From assembly GCF_900016645.1 (NCBI RefSeq), contig NZ_CDGJ01000019.1: 64,000 nucleotides of DNA, one strand, 5' to 3'. Origin of the DNA: Acididesulfobacillus acetoxydans (lineage in GTDB: Bacteria > Bacillota > Desulfitobacteriia > Desulfitobacteriales > Desulfitobacteriaceae). This document shows positions 52,473 through 61,802 of this stretch, piece after piece (within the stretch, counting starts at the first letter, position 1; each line of letters begins with the position of its first letter). A program made the position numbers and the translations under genes. The notes below the pieces were generated by a model. It saw only the letters and a list, made by a program, of their open reading frames with translations. It ran no database searches and had not been told where the DNA came from.

Positions 52473-53870
52473 TTACGCCCCCATCCTCTTGGCTTTTTCG
52501 GCAACCTCGTCAATGGTTCCGACCATCAGGAAGGCATCCTCAGGCATGTCGTCGTGCTTTCCTTCGACAATTTCCTTAAAGCCCCGGATGCTCTCCTTCA
52601 AGGGCACGTACTTCCCGGGGGCGCCCGTGAAGGCCTCGGCCACGAAAAACGGCTGCGACAGGAACTTCTCAATCTTACGCGCCCGGTAGACGATCATCTT
52701 TTCATCCTCTGACAGTTCATCCATGCCGAGAATGGCGATGATGTCCTGCAGTTCTTTGTACTTCTGCAGGACCTGCTGCACGCTCCGCGCCACCTGATAA
52801 TGCTCGGCCCCCAAGACCTGCGGGGACAGAATCCGCGAGGTGGAATCCAGCGGGTCCACGGCCGGATAAATTCCTTTTTCCGTAATGGCCCGGGAAAGAA
52901 CGGTCGTCGCATCCAGGTGGCTGAACGCGGTCGCGGGGGCCGGGTCGGTCAAGTCGTCGGCCGGGACGTAAATGGCCTGAACCGAAGTAATGGACCCCTT
53001 GCGGGTCGAAGTGATCCGCTCCTGCAGCGTACCCATTTCTGTCGCCAGGGTCGGCTGGTAGCCCACGGCCGACGGCATGCGGCCGAGGAGTGCCGAGACC
53101 TCGGAACCCGCTTGGGTGAAACGGAAAATATTGTCGATGAACAGAAGTACGTCTTTGCCTTCCACATCCCGAAAGTATTCAGAAAGGGTCAGCCCCGCCA
53201 GGCCTACGCGCAGACGCGCGCCGGGGGGTTCATTCATTTGGCCGAACACCATGGACATCTTGTCGATAACTCCGGATTCTTTCATCTCGTTCCAGAGGTC
53301 GTTTCCTTCGCGGGTACGCTCGCCGACTCCGGAGAAGACTGAAATGCCACCGTGCTGTTTGGCGATGTTGTTAATGAGTTCCTGAATGAGAACGGTCTTG
53401 CCGACTCCGGCCCCTCCGAAAAGCCCGATTTTCCCGCCTTTCGAATAAGGAGCCAGCAAATCGACCACTTTAATCCCCGTCTCCAGGATTTGTGTGGACG
53501 GCTCCAAGTTGACAAATTCCGGCGCCGGACGGTGAATGGGATAGTGAAGCCCACTGGTCACCGGGGGCTTGCCGTCAATGGGTTCACCCAAGACGTTGAA
53601 CATGCGTCCCAAGGTCTCGGGGCCGACCGAAATGGTGATAGGGCCCCCGGTATTGGTCGCTTGCATGCCCCGCTGCAAACCGTCCGTTGAAGACATAGCC
53701 ACACAGCGGACCGTGTCGTTTCCCAGATGCTGGGCCACTTCCAGAGTGATCCGGATTTTCTGCTCCGGGTACTCCACTTTGACTGCACTATAAATTTCCG
53801 GTAATTCCTCCGGTTCGAACTCAATGTCGACCACCGCACCCATTACTTGGACTATCTTGCCGATATTCAC
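52473..53870 (-). CDS. atpD: ATP synthase beta subunit
   Basis: Catalytic subunit of F1. Walker A GGAGVGKTVLIQEL, catalytic Glu in VGERTREGNDLW, DELSEDEK (DELSEEDK-like motif) contacting epsilon and gamma, and ALLGRMPSAVGYQPTLATEMG. Of two GTG starts, 53870 (MNIGKIVQVMGAVVD) has AAAGGAGG 10 nt upstream and matches homologues, giving 465 residues; GTG 53876 is two codons earlier. Confidence 0.98.
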   Translation of the reverse strand: MNIGKIVQVMGAVVDIEFEPEELPEIYSAVKVEYPEQKIRITLEVAQHLGNDTVRCVAMSSTDGLQRGMQATNTGGPITISVGPETLGRMFNVLGEPIDGKPPVTSGLHYPIHRPAPEFVNLEPSTQILETGIKVVDLLAPYSKGGKIGLFGGAGVGKTVLIQELINNIAKQHGGISVFSGVGERTREGNDLWNEMKESGVIDKMSMVFGQMNEPPGARLRVGLAGLTLSEYFRDVEGKDVLLFIDNIFRFTQAGSEVSALLGRMPSAVGYQPTLATEMGTLQERITSTRKGSITSVQAIYVPADDLTDPAPATAFSHLDATTVLSRAITEKGIYPAVDPLDSTSRILSPQVLGAEHYQVARSVQQVLQKYKELQDIIAILGMDELSEDEKMIVYRARKIEKFLSQPFFVAEAFTGAPGKYVPLKESIRGFKEIVEGKHDDMPEDAFLMVGTIDEVAEKAKRMGA

Positions 53871-53904
53871 AGGCACTGAACCTCCTTTTGGGGTATTCCT
53901 GCTG

Positions 53905-54750
53905 TTATTCGAGAGCCGCCGCTCCGCCGACAATCTCCGAAATCTCCTTGGTAATCGCCGCCTGCCGGGCCCGGTTCATCGCCAGGGTAAGCCGGTCGAT
54001 CATCTCTTTGGCGTTGTTGGTCGCCGAATCCATGGCGGTCATCTTGGCACCGAGTTCACAGGCTTTGCTTTCCAGCAAAGAACGGAAAATCAAAGTCTCC
54101 ACGTACTTAGGCAGCAAACGCTGCATTATTTCCTGGGGTGAAGGCTCAAAGATATACTGCCGAGCGGCGTGGCTTTCCGGCTGCTCAATCGGAAGCAACT
54201 TGACAAACGAGAGTTTCTGGTTAATCACGCTGATGAACTCCGAGTAGATCAAGTACACTTCGTCGACTTCTTTTTCCTCATAGAGGCGAATGATTTCCTG
54301 CGCAATGCTGCGGCCTTGGCTGTAGTTCGGGCTGTCCCCCAGTCCGGTGAATTCAGCTATGATATTCTTCTTGCCGCGGCGATAAAAATCCCGGCCTTTT
54401 CTGCCTACGGTGACCAGCTTAACCGGAGCCTTTTCCTCCGTCAGCAGCCCGTTTGTTTTGCGGATCAGGTTGGCATTAAAACCTCCGCAGAGACCGCGGT
54501 CAGACGTGAAAAGGACATAGCCGATGTTCTCAACCGGGCGCCGTTCCAGCAAAGGATGCCTGACATCCACCTCCGCTTGAGCCAGGTGGGCCAAGACTTC
54601 CTGCAATTGGATGGCGTACGGGCGGGCAGCGACCACCTTTTCCTGGGCCTTGCGCAATCTGGAGGCAGCGACCATTTTCATGGCCTTGGTAATCTGCTGC
54701 ATGTTGCGTACGGCCCGGATCCGGCGGCGAATTTCGCGTACTCCTGCCAC
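53905..54750 (-). CDS. atpG: ATP synthase gamma subunit
   Basis: Central shaft coupling F0 rotation to catalysis. The 281 residues have the paired coiled-coil ends: N-terminal GVREIRRRIRAVRNMQQITKAMKMVAASRLR and C-terminal MTAMDSATNNAKEMIDRLTLAMNRARQAAITKEISEIVGGA, both highly conserved. The start is the second GTG (54750, MAGVREIR) with GGAG 9 nt upstream rather than GTG 54756. It lies between atpA and atpD. Confidence 0.96.
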   Translation of the reverse strand: MAGVREIRRRIRAVRNMQQITKAMKMVAASRLRKAQEKVVAARPYAIQLQEVLAHLAQAEVDVRHPLLERRPVENIGYVLFTSDRGLCGGFNANLIRKTNGLLTEEKAPVKLVTVGRKGRDFYRRGKKNIIAEFTGLGDSPNYSQGRSIAQEIIRLYEEKEVDEVYLIYSEFISVINQKLSFVKLLPIEQPESHAARQYIFEPSPQEIMQRLLPKYVETLIFRSLLESKACELGAKMTAMDSATNNAKEMIDRLTLAMNRARQAAITKEISEIVGGAAALE

Positions 54751-54771
54751 TCTCACCTACTCCCTTCTCAT

Positions 54772-56280
54772 TCAGCCTAAGAATCCTTGCTTGAATTCTT
54801 TAATGGCCGCCTCAAGCCGGGCCGTCAGTTCGTCCGAGAGAACTTTCTGGGCACGGATATCATTTAAGATATCCGCTTTGGCGGAACGCAGGTAGCGAAG
54901 ATACTCTTCCTCGAACTTGCCAATCTTGTCAACATCAATATCGTCAATCCAGCCGCGCACGGCGGCGAAAAGGACGACAACCTCTTCTTCGACCGGCATA
55001 GGCACGTATTGCTGCTGTTTCAGGATTTCCATAGTCCGCTGCCCGCGGGCCAGACGGGCCTGAGTCATCTTGTCCAGGTCGGAACCGAACTGGGCGAAAG
55101 CGGCCAGCTCCCGATAAGAGGCCAGATCCAAACGCAGCTGGCCTGCCACTTGTTTCATGGCCTTGATTTGGGCGGAGCCGCCGACCCGGGATACGGAAAT
55201 GCCGACGTTGATGGCCGGACGGAAGCCGGCATAGAACAAGTCTGACTCCAGGAATATTTGACCGTCCGTAATGGAAATGACGTTGGTCGGGATGTAGGCC
55301 GCCACGTCTCCCGCCTGAGTTTCAATCACGGGAAGCGCTGTCATCGAACCTCCGCCCAGTTCGGGAGCGAGTTTCGCCGCCCGCTCCAAAAGGCGGGAGT
55401 GCAGATAGAACACATCTCCGGGGTAGGCCTCGCGCCCGGGCGGCCGTTTGAGCAAGAGTGAGAGTTCCCGGTAAGCCACGGCCTGTTTGGATAAGTCATC
55501 ATAGATAATCAGGACATGTTTCCCGTTGTACATGAACTCTTCGCCCATGGCACAGCCCGAGTAAGGAGCAATGTAAAGCAGCGGAGAGGGTTCGGAAGCT
55601 GAAGCAGCCACTACGATAGAGTACTCCATGGCTCCGTGTTCTTCGAGCGTCTTGACGACGCCGGCAACTGTGGATGCTTTTTGTCCGACAGCCACATAAA
55701 TGCAGATCTCATCCTGGCCTTTCTGATTAATAATCGTGTCAATGGCCAGGGCCGTTTTACCCGTCTGCCGGTCGCCGATGATTAATTCCCGCTGGCCGCG
55801 CCCGATGGGCACCATACCGTCAATCGACTTTAAGCCGGTCTGCAACGGTTCATGGACAGACTTACGGGCGACAACACCCGGCGCGGGGGACTCGATTGGG
55901 CGATATTTGTTGGTTTTGATTTCCCCTTTGCCGTCAATGGGCTGACCGAGAGCATTGACCACCCTTCCGATCAGGGCCTCCCCGACCGGCACCTCCACGA
56001 TGCGCCCGGTCCGTTTTACTTCGTCCCCTTCTTTAATTTCTGTATAAGGGCCGAGAATAACGCAACCAATGTTGTCCTCTTCCAAGTTCATAGCCATGCC
56101 ATAGATGCCACCCGGAAATTCCAGCAGTTCGCCGGACATGGCCTTTTCCAAGCCGTAGACACGGGCAATTCCGTCACCCACCTGGATGACGGTTCCTACA
56201 TCGACGACTTCCACAGCACTTTCATAACGCTCGATTTGTTGTTTAATAATCGAACTTATTTCTTCTGGACGTAAGTTCAT
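54772..56280 (-). CDS. atpA: ATP synthase alpha subunit
   Basis: Non-catalytic nucleotide-binding subunit of F1. Walker A GDRQTGKTALAID, the alpha signature VGISVSRVGGSAQIKAMKQVAG with the arginine finger region, and MNLRPEEISSIIKQQIERYE at the N-terminus that contacts delta. ATG 56280 is chosen by homology; a GTG five codons upstream (56295) is possible. 502 residues. It is 86 bp after atpH. Confidence 0.98.
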   Translation of the reverse strand: MNLRPEEISSIIKQQIERYESAVEVVDVGTVIQVGDGIARVYGLEKAMSGELLEFPGGIYGMAMNLEEDNIGCVILGPYTEIKEGDEVKRTGRIVEVPVGEALIGRVVNALGQPIDGKGEIKTNKYRPIESPAPGVVARKSVHEPLQTGLKSIDGMVPIGRGQRELIIGDRQTGKTALAIDTIINQKGQDEICIYVAVGQKASTVAGVVKTLEEHGAMEYSIVVAASASEPSPLLYIAPYSGCAMGEEFMYNGKHVLIIYDDLSKQAVAYRELSLLLKRPPGREAYPGDVFYLHSRLLERAAKLAPELGGGSMTALPVIETQAGDVAAYIPTNVISITDGQIFLESDLFYAGFRPAINVGISVSRVGGSAQIKAMKQVAGQLRLDLASYRELAAFAQFGSDLDKMTQARLARGQRTMEILKQQQYVPMPVEEEVVVLFAAVRGWIDDIDVDKIGKFEEEYLRYLRSAKADILNDIRAQKVLSDELTARLEAAIKEFKQGFLG

Positions 56281-56365
56281 AAAATCAAGCGGCACCCCGG
56301 AATTGACTCCGGAGCGAAACCGCCCCAGTGCCTCCTTTCAGCCGGTTAAGTTGCTCAGACTCACT

Positions 56366-56920
56366 CTAGGACAATTCCCCCGATGTTGCGAGCAGGTCCT
56401 CGCGCATGCGCTCCAAGGCATGCTTGATCGTCCCATCCATCACCCGGTCTCCCACTTGCACCAGCACCCCTCCGATCAGTTCCGGACGCAGTTCTGTTTT
56501 GAGGGAAACCGTTTTGCCGGTCATTCGGCTCAGGCGTTCCCTCAGCCTTTCCGTCTGACTCTGGTTGAGTGCCACCGCGCTGGCTACCCGAGCCTCGATA
56601 ATATGTCTGGCTTCGTCCGCCAGGTGCCTGAATTCCCGCACAATCAGAGGCAGAAAGTCCTGACGCCGGCGATCGATGAGCAAGTAGAAGAAGTGGCGGA
56701 CCACATCACCGACCTGTCCTTGAAGAAGTTTGTCCATTAAGGCTTTCTTCTCGCCGGCGGAGATGTGGGGATGCTGTAAAACCCGAGCGACCTCATCCTG
56801 CTCCTCTATGAGTTGCATCAACTCAGCCAGTTCCTTGTCGATCGAGTCAAGTTTCTTTTCTTCTGAGGCAATCTCGAACAAGGCTTCGGCGTAGCGGCGG
56901 GCTAAAGCACCGTTAAGCAT
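56366..56920 (-). CDS. atpH: ATP synthase delta subunit
   Basis: Peripheral stalk protein joining F1 alpha to subunit b. The 184 residues comprise the N-terminal six-helix domain (LARRYAEALFEIASEEKKLD) and the C-terminal strand-helix part with LRPELIGGVLVQVGDRVMDGTIKHALERM, the family signature. The ATG overlaps the stop of atpF by one base (TAATG), so the two are translationally coupled. Confidence 0.96.
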   Translation of the reverse strand: MLNGALARRYAEALFEIASEEKKLDSIDKELAELMQLIEEQDEVARVLQHPHISAGEKKALMDKLLQGQVGDVVRHFFYLLIDRRRQDFLPLIVREFRHLADEARHIIEARVASAVALNQSQTERLRERLSRMTGKTVSLKTELRPELIGGVLVQVGDRVMDGTIKHALERMREDLLATSGELS

Positions 56921-57408
56921 TACTGCATCTCCCCTACCTCTTGAATAAATTGCTCAATCAACTGATCCTGGCCGGCAAGGTCAATTTTCTGCTGGATAAT
57001 TTTCTCGGCGATGGTGACCGACAAGTCGGCGACCTGGGCCTTGACCTCGGCTACCGCACGATCCCTCTCCCGCTGGATGTCGACCAAAGCGGCGGATTTC
57101 ACTTTAACCGCTTCTTCCCGGGCCTGGTTTAATACTTCTTGGGCGCGTTCGCCGCCGGCCTTGGTGGCTTTGGCAATAATCTCCTGTGCCTCCTGCCGGG
57201 CTTTGCGCATTTCCTCCTGATATTCTTTTTTTATCTGTTCGGCCTGCTGCTTCTCTTTCTCCGCGGTAGCCAAGCTGGTTTCAATAAAGGTGCGCCTGTC
57301 CTCCATCACTTTCATCAGCGGGTTCCAGGCAAACTTGGCGATGATCCATACAAGTACGAGGAAAGACAAGACCTGTGCCACAATCGTGTAATCAATAGAT
57401 ATTCCCAT
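56920..57408 (-). CDS. atpF: ATP synthase subunit b
   Basis: Peripheral stator stalk. The 162 residues have one N-terminal membrane helix (TIVAQVLSFLVLVWIIAKFAW, about 7-27) and a long charged right-handed coiled coil to the end (EKEKQQAEQIKKEYQEEMRKARQ). A single b gene is present, so the stalk is a homodimer. The ATG has GGGAGG upstream. Confidence 0.97.
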   Translation of the reverse strand: MGISIDYTIVAQVLSFLVLVWIIAKFAWNPLMKVMEDRRTFIETSLATAEKEKQQAEQIKKEYQEEMRKARQEAQEIIAKATKAGGERAQEVLNQAREEAVKVKSAALVDIQRERDRAVAEVKAQVADLSVTIAEKIIQQKIDLAGQDQLIEQFIQEVGEMQ

Positions 57409-57509
57409 GTCTACCTCCCTCTCCAGGCTGGTTGGTCCCGGGATACTTTTTCAAGGGGGAACTTGTCGTCCCCCCTTGAAGCCGCGGGTGACACACCCGC
57501 ATCGGTCTC

Positions 57510-57737
57510 TTACTTCAGATAGAGAAGAAGTCCCAGAACCCAGGCTAAGAGCGGAAGAGCTTCGATAAGGCCGACGCCGATAAACATGGTGGACTGTAAG
57601 CTTCCTTTGGCCTCCGGCTGACGAGAGATTCCTTCCACCGTCCGAGAAATAACGTTACCATTGGCAAGTGAGGCTCCGAGCGCCGCTAAACCGGCTGCAA
57701 TCCCCGCACTGAGTGCGGCAGCTGAATGTACATCCAC
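57510..57737 (-). CDS. atpE: ATP synthase subunit c
   Basis: Proteolipid of the F0 rotor ring. The 75 residues form a two-helix hairpin with the polar loop SRQPEA. The ion-binding carboxylate is E59 in GLIEALPLL. The residue after it is Ala rather than the Ser/Thr of sodium-binding c subunits, and helix 1 lacks the partner Gln, so a proton-coupled ring is predicted. The GTG start has GGAGG 8 nt upstream. Confidence 0.97.
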   Translation of the reverse strand: MDVHSAAALSAGIAAGLAALGASLANGNVISRTVEGISRQPEAKGSLQSTMFIGVGLIEALPLLAWVLGLLLYLK

Positions 57738-57911
57738 AAGAGTTTCCTCCTTTCAAATTATCCGGAAAAGTATTGGAATCAATTATACTCTCAGCACTTC
57801 ACGCGCTGAAAATCGGCGGGCATTAAGGCCCATATGTCGGTTGAACTCAGGCCCTCAAACCTCAATTAGTACTTTAAGAACACAAGCACAATCGCTAAGC
57901 CGCCTAGCCCC

Positions 57912-58664
57912 CTAGTGCGATTCTGCCACCGCCTGAGAAATGTAGGCCGTCGTGAGAACCGTGAAGACAAAGGATTGGATAGCTGCGACAAAAACACAGA
58001 ATCCGAGCCAGATGGTGTTCGGAATAACCCCGGGTAAAACCCAGACGCCGGGAAGCATAAGGATAACTTTGATCAGAACCTCACCGGCAAAGATGTTTCC
58101 GAAAAGACGGAAGGCCAGTGTCATCGGCTTGGCCAGCAAATCCAATAGTTCGATGGGCAGGAACACCGGAAACGGTTCAACAAAATGATGGAAGTAATGG
58201 ACTCCTTTGTGTCTGATTCCCATGCCGACGACCAGAATGATGGTTAAGATAGCCAAGGCCAGAGTTGTGTTGATGTCGGCGGTCGGGGCCTGCAAAGTCG
58301 CTCCTTCGAAGATCTTGTTCAATTGTCCGGCATCGATATGGAAATATTGGAACAGGTTAAAGGTAAAATTGGGAACCACGCTGACCAGGTTCGAGAAGAA
58401 AATAAACATGATTAACGTCAGAAGGTAACTTAAAAGGGGGCGGGCTTTTTCCATCTCCATGCCGTTGTCGGATACCAACTTCGAAACAAAATCGACAATC
58501 CATTCCAGAATGTTCTGCATTTTGCCAGGCTTTCCGCTCGTCAACCTGCGTACGCCGATAAACATAAAAACCAACATGACGGCCATGACCATCCACGTCA
58601 TTACCAGAGTACGGGCGTGAAACGTCATGCTTCCCAGGTGCCAAATTATGGTTTCTTCATTCAC
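57912..58664 (-). CDS. atpB: ATP synthase subunit a
   Basis: Stator channel protein of F0. The 250 residues have five or six membrane helices; the essential Arg lies in PMTLAFRLFGNIFAGEVLIKVI facing the c ring, and the last helix has LGFCVFVAAIQSFVFTVLTTAYI. The GTG start has AAAGGAGTGA about 8 nt upstream. 174 bp separate it from atpE. Confidence 0.97.
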   Translation of the reverse strand: MNEETIIWHLGSMTFHARTLVMTWMVMAVMLVFMFIGVRRLTSGKPGKMQNILEWIVDFVSKLVSDNGMEMEKARPLLSYLLTLIMFIFFSNLVSVVPNFTFNLFQYFHIDAGQLNKIFEGATLQAPTADINTTLALAILTIILVVGMGIRHKGVHYFHHFVEPFPVFLPIELLDLLAKPMTLAFRLFGNIFAGEVLIKVILMLPGVWVLPGVIPNTIWLGFCVFVAAIQSFVFTVLTTAYISQAVAESH

Positions 58665-58672
58665 TTCTTATA

Positions 58673-59026
58673 TCACTCCTTTCCGTTCATAATTTGACGG
58701 CGCATATAAGAGACAAGGGATATTAACAACCCTGCCGCTATCCCCAAGGCTAAATCAGGCAGCCAGCTCTTTTCCAAACGGGCCACCCCGACGACTACCG
58801 CCGTTACGAGAGCGAGGCGAGCAAAGAGACTGCGGCGCATTCTGGTCAGGGCCCCGCGCAAATCCATCTCGACGATGCGTTGGGTGTCACGATAGAGCCA
58901 CGCGGAATTCAGAAAACCCAAGAGATAACCGACTACCGCTCCCAGAAGGTCCCAGCGATCGCTCAAAGCTATCGCAAAAAACAGGCCGGACACGCCTACC
59001 CACAAGGCGACCGAATTACTTTTCAT
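58673..59026 (-). CDS. atpI: ATP synthase subunit I-like membrane protein
   Basis: Assembly-related membrane protein at the head of F-type operons. The 117 residues have four hydrophobic helices, with GYLLGFLNSAWLYRDTQRIVEMDLRGALTRMRRSLFARL between pairs, typical of the AtpI group, which helps in c-ring assembly in some bacteria. It overlaps atpZ by 11 bp and precedes atpB by 8 bp. Confidence 0.82.
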   Translation of the reverse strand: MKSNSVALWVGVSGLFFAIALSDRWDLLGAVVGYLLGFLNSAWLYRDTQRIVEMDLRGALTRMRRSLFARLALVTAVVVGVARLEKSWLPDLALGIAAGLLISLVSYMRRQIMNGKE

Positions 59027-59246
59027 CGTCCGCCGTCCCCAAGGCCTTTAACACATAAACAAGATAAAACCCACCCAAGATCATCCCGCCAAACATAAGT
59101 AAAAGCTGTAGCCACGGCCGGCTTCCCAAAAGGTCATCCAAATAGCGGCCCAGATAAAATCCACCCATCACTGTTCCGACAAAAGTAACAGGAATCGTGG
59201 AGCCGACGGATACCGCTTTCAGCCAACCTTTCCGGCCGTCCTTCAT
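59016..59246 (-). CDS. atpZ: AtpZ/AtpI family small membrane protein
   Basis: First gene of the atp operon. The 76 residues carry two membrane helices in the arrangement of the AtpZ family (VTFVGTVMGGFYLGRYLDDLLGSRPWLQLLLMFGGMILGGFYLVY). AtpZ and AtpI together have been linked to Mg/Ca uptake and to ATP synthase function in Bacillus. The ATG has GAGGAG 7 nt upstream. A promoter lies at 59359-59388. Confidence 0.88.
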   Translation of the reverse strand: MKDGRKGWLKAVSVGSTIPVTFVGTVMGGFYLGRYLDDLLGSRPWLQLLLMFGGMILGGFYLVYVLKALGTADDEK

Positions 59247-59358
59247 AAGAAACTCCTCAGAAACCCCTTAAACCGTTCACGATTGCTAATTCGCCATTCA
59301 AGTCCGAATTCCTGCTTTTCGAGCGAAGAATTTTCGTCTTTTTCTCTGTATATTTTTA

Positions 59359-59388
59359 ACATTACCACCGGGTCCTATACCTTGTCAA
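59359..59388 (-). promoter_or_regulatory. Candidate sigma-A promoter of the ATP synthase operon
   Basis: On the minus strand a perfect TTGACA (59388-59383), an 18-nt spacer and TAATGT (59364-59359) lie just after the wecB stop. It would give an A/T-rich leader of about 105 nt before atpZ. Confidence 0.6.
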
Positions 59389-59400
59389 GCCCCAGCCCGC

Positions 59401-60546
59401 TCAAGATGACTCAATAAGACCCCGTGATCGCTTGCGGATATGCTCCGCAATGCGCCGGGCGGCCCGGCCGTCCCCGTAAGGATTGGCCGCCCGGGCCATC
59501 CCCTCGTAAGCGGCCTTGTCCCCCAGGAGCCGGCGTAAATGCCAAAGTACTCTTTCATACTCCGTACCGGCGAGGGCGACGGTGCCCGCGGCTACGGCCT
59601 CCGGCCGCTCCGTGGTATCCCGTACCACCAAAACCGGCTTGCCCAAAGAGGGTGCTTCTTCCTGAATCCCGCCTGAATCAGTCAGCACAAAGTGAGCACG
59701 CGCCATAAGGTTGGCAAAAGGCTCGTAATCCAAGGGCTCGATTAGGTGAACCCGGGGCAGATCTCCGAGAACCGAGCGCACAGTTTTTCTCACCTCCGGG
59801 TTGCGGTGAACCGGGAAGACCACATAGGCGTCCGGAAATTCCACCAAAACTTGTACCAAGGCCCGGTAAATCTCCCGCATGGGTTCCCCCAAATTCTCCC
59901 GGCGGTGCGTCGTGACCAGAATCATCCGGCCGCCCGACCCTGCCCGCAAAATTCTCTGCAGTTCTTCGCTCTCAAAGCGGTAATCCGGCCGCACCGTGGC
60001 CAAGAGCGCATCTATCACGGTGTTTCCCGTCACCAGGACAGACCGGGGCTCCACTCCTTCCCGCAAAAGGTTGGCTCGGGCCGTCGGCGTGGGGGCATAG
60101 TGAACATCCGCCAGGGCCCCTGTCAATTTACGGTTGATTTCCTCCGGGTAGGGGGAATATTTATCCCCTGTACGCAACCCGGCCTCCACATGCCCAACCG
60201 GAATTCGGGCGTAAAAGGCCGCCAAAGCCGCCGCGAAAGTCGTCGTGGTATCCCCGTGCACGAGGATCAGAAAGGGTTTCTCTTTGCGGAAGACCTCACT
60301 CAGCCCGTTGAGCGCCCGGCAGGTTAGATCGGGCAGAGTCTGCCCCCGGCGCATCAGGTTCAAGTCATAGTCCGGCATGATCCCGAAGAGGTTCAAGACC
60401 TGATCCAACATTTCCCGGTGCTGGGCCGTCACGGCGACAGTGCAGTGAATTCCCGGGGTCATGCGCAGTTCTTTGATCACCGGGGCCATCTTGATCGCTT
60501 CGGGACGCGTGCCAAAAACGACCATCACGTTGTATTCCTGCTCCAT
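59401..60546 (-). CDS. wecB: UDP-N-acetylglucosamine 2-epimerase (non-hydrolysing)
   Basis: It makes UDP-ManNAc for teichoic acid or polysaccharide synthesis, the donor of TagA-type enzymes such as the one at 46.0 kb. The 381 residues form the GT-B-like epimerase fold with VVFGTRPEAIKMAPVIKEL, VTTHRRENLGEP and the substrate site DSGGIQEEAPSLGKPVLVVRDTTERPE. The ATG has GGGGGG-type upstream sequence. It follows the dCMP deaminase by 20 bp and precedes the atp operon, an arrangement also known in other Clostridia and Bacilli. Confidence 0.96.
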   Translation of the reverse strand: MEQEYNVMVVFGTRPEAIKMAPVIKELRMTPGIHCTVAVTAQHREMLDQVLNLFGIMPDYDLNLMRRGQTLPDLTCRALNGLSEVFRKEKPFLILVHGDTTTTFAAALAAFYARIPVGHVEAGLRTGDKYSPYPEEINRKLTGALADVHYAPTPTARANLLREGVEPRSVLVTGNTVIDALLATVRPDYRFESEELQRILRAGSGGRMILVTTHRRENLGEPMREIYRALVQVLVEFPDAYVVFPVHRNPEVRKTVRSVLGDLPRVHLIEPLDYEPFANLMARAHFVLTDSGGIQEEAPSLGKPVLVVRDTTERPEAVAAGTVALAGTEYERVLWHLRRLLGDKAAYEGMARAANPYGDGRAARRIAEHIRKRSRGLIESS

Positions 60547-60566
60547 AAGTCCCCCCGTTCACTTTC

Positions 60567-61034
60567 TCAAAACGCCGGCCCCAACCGCACTCTTTCCATC
60601 CCTGCTTCTTCAGCCAATTCCCTGGCCAGCGCATCCGGATAGGGAAGCAGAAAGACCGCCCTGCGGATTCCGGCATTGATGAGAAGTTTTGTGCAAAGCA
60701 CACACGGCTCCACCGTGGTATAAATATCCGCCCCGTCAATAGAGATCCCGTGCTTGGCGGCCTGTACCAGGGCATTCTGCTCGGCGTGGACTGCCCGGCA
60801 AATCTCGGTGCGCTGGCCGGAAGGAATGTTGAGGGCCTCTCTCAAACAGCCGAGTTCGGCGCAATGTTTAAGTCCACTGGGGCTGCCGTTATAACCCGTA
60901 CTCAAGATCCGCTTGTCTTTGACAATAACCGCCCCGACCTGACGGCGCAGGCAAGTCGACCGTCCGGCCACAACTTGCGCCAGCTGCATAAAATAATCAT
61001 CCCAGCTTGGGCGCTCATCCTGTGCCGCGCTCAT
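60567..61034 (-). CDS. dCMP/cytidine deaminase family protein (ComEB-like)
   Basis: Zinc deaminase, probably making dUMP from dCMP for thymidylate synthesis. The 155 residues have HAEQNALVQAAKHG (zinc His and catalytic Glu) and EPCVLCTKLLINAGI (two zinc cysteines), with an N-terminal GRSTCLRRQVGAVIVKDKRIL typical of the dCMP deaminase group. The start overlaps the upp stop by 4 bp (ATGA). The same family includes B. subtilis ComEB; whether it has anything to do with the comF genes here is unknown. Confidence 0.92.
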   Translation of the reverse strand: MSAAQDERPSWDDYFMQLAQVVAGRSTCLRRQVGAVIVKDKRILSTGYNGSPSGLKHCAELGCLREALNIPSGQRTEICRAVHAEQNALVQAAKHGISIDGADIYTTVEPCVLCTKLLINAGIRRAVFLLPYPDALARELAEEAGMERVRLGPAF

Positions 61035-61660
61035 TTCGTGCCGAAGAGCCGGTCCCCGGCGTCTCCCAACCCGGGCACAATGTAGCCGTGTTCATTTAAG
61101 TGTTTATCGACAGCCGCGACAAAAATATCAACATCGGGGTGAACCCTGTCCACGGCTTCCACCCCTTCCGGAGCGGCGATCAGGCACATGAGCTTGATAT
61201 TTCGCGCTCCCCGCTGCTTCAGAAAAGTAATGGCGGCGCTCGCCGAGCCTCCGGTAGCCAGCATCGGATCGATCACGATCAGATCCCGTTCTTCCACGTC
61301 GGGGGGGAGTTTGCAATAGTACTCCACCGGCTTCAGGGTCTCCGGGTCCCGGTAAAGCCCGACATGCCCTACCTTGGCCGCTGGGATGAGCCTCAGCATT
61401 CCGGCCACCATACCCAGCCCCGCCCGGAGAATAGGGACCAGCCCGACTTTTCTTCCCGAGATCATTTTGGTAGTCGCCATGGCCACAGGTGTTTCGATCT
61501 CTACGTCTTGCAAGGAGAAATCCCGGGTCACCTCATAGGCCATAAGCATGGCCACTTCTTCCACCAAGTCGCGAAAATCTTTGGAACCGGTGTTCTTGTC
61601 ACGGATCAGGGAAAGCTTATGCTGTATGAGCGGGTGATCAAGAATGTGCAGATTGGCCAT
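61031..61660 (-). CDS. upp: Uracil phosphoribosyltransferase
   Basis: It salvages uracil to UMP with PRPP. The 209 residues carry the PRPP loop DPMLATGGSASAAITFLKQRG and the uracil-binding GYIVPGLGDAGDRLFGT at the C-terminus. ATG 61660 (MANLHILDHP) fits homologues; a TTG two codons earlier has better Shine-Dalgarno spacing. It overlaps the dCMP deaminase gene by 4 bp and follows glyA after 142 bp with a hairpin between. Confidence 0.97.
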   Translation of the reverse strand: MANLHILDHPLIQHKLSLIRDKNTGSKDFRDLVEEVAMLMAYEVTRDFSLQDVEIETPVAMATTKMISGRKVGLVPILRAGLGMVAGMLRLIPAAKVGHVGLYRDPETLKPVEYYCKLPPDVEERDLIVIDPMLATGGSASAAITFLKQRGARNIKLMCLIAAPEGVEAVDRVHPDVDIFVAAVDKHLNEHGYIVPGLGDAGDRLFGTK

Positions 61661-61754
61661 CCGCAAACTTCACTCCTCTCCTGGAACTTTTACACCTCTT
61701 CTTAACCCCGAAACCAGCCGGTAACGTCCGGTCATACGGGGCATCCCGTCATGA

Positions 61755-61780
61755 GGCTCCCACTTTCGCAAGTGGGAGCC
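61755..61780 (-). terminator. Hairpin between glyA and upp (recurring type)
   Basis: Perfect 11-bp arms (61755-61765 and 61770-61780) around TCGC lie 22 bp after the glyA stop. The stem core is the same as the hairpin after the cold-shock gene at 36084. No U-tract follows on the minus strand. Confidence 0.5.
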
Positions 61781-61802
61781 GACTCCACTGTCTGCCTCTG
61801 AC

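Noticed and set aside
57510..57737. Sodium-coupled ATP synthase
   Set aside because: Subunit c has Ala after the ion-binding Glu59 and lacks the helix-1 Gln of sodium types, so the sequence favours protons.
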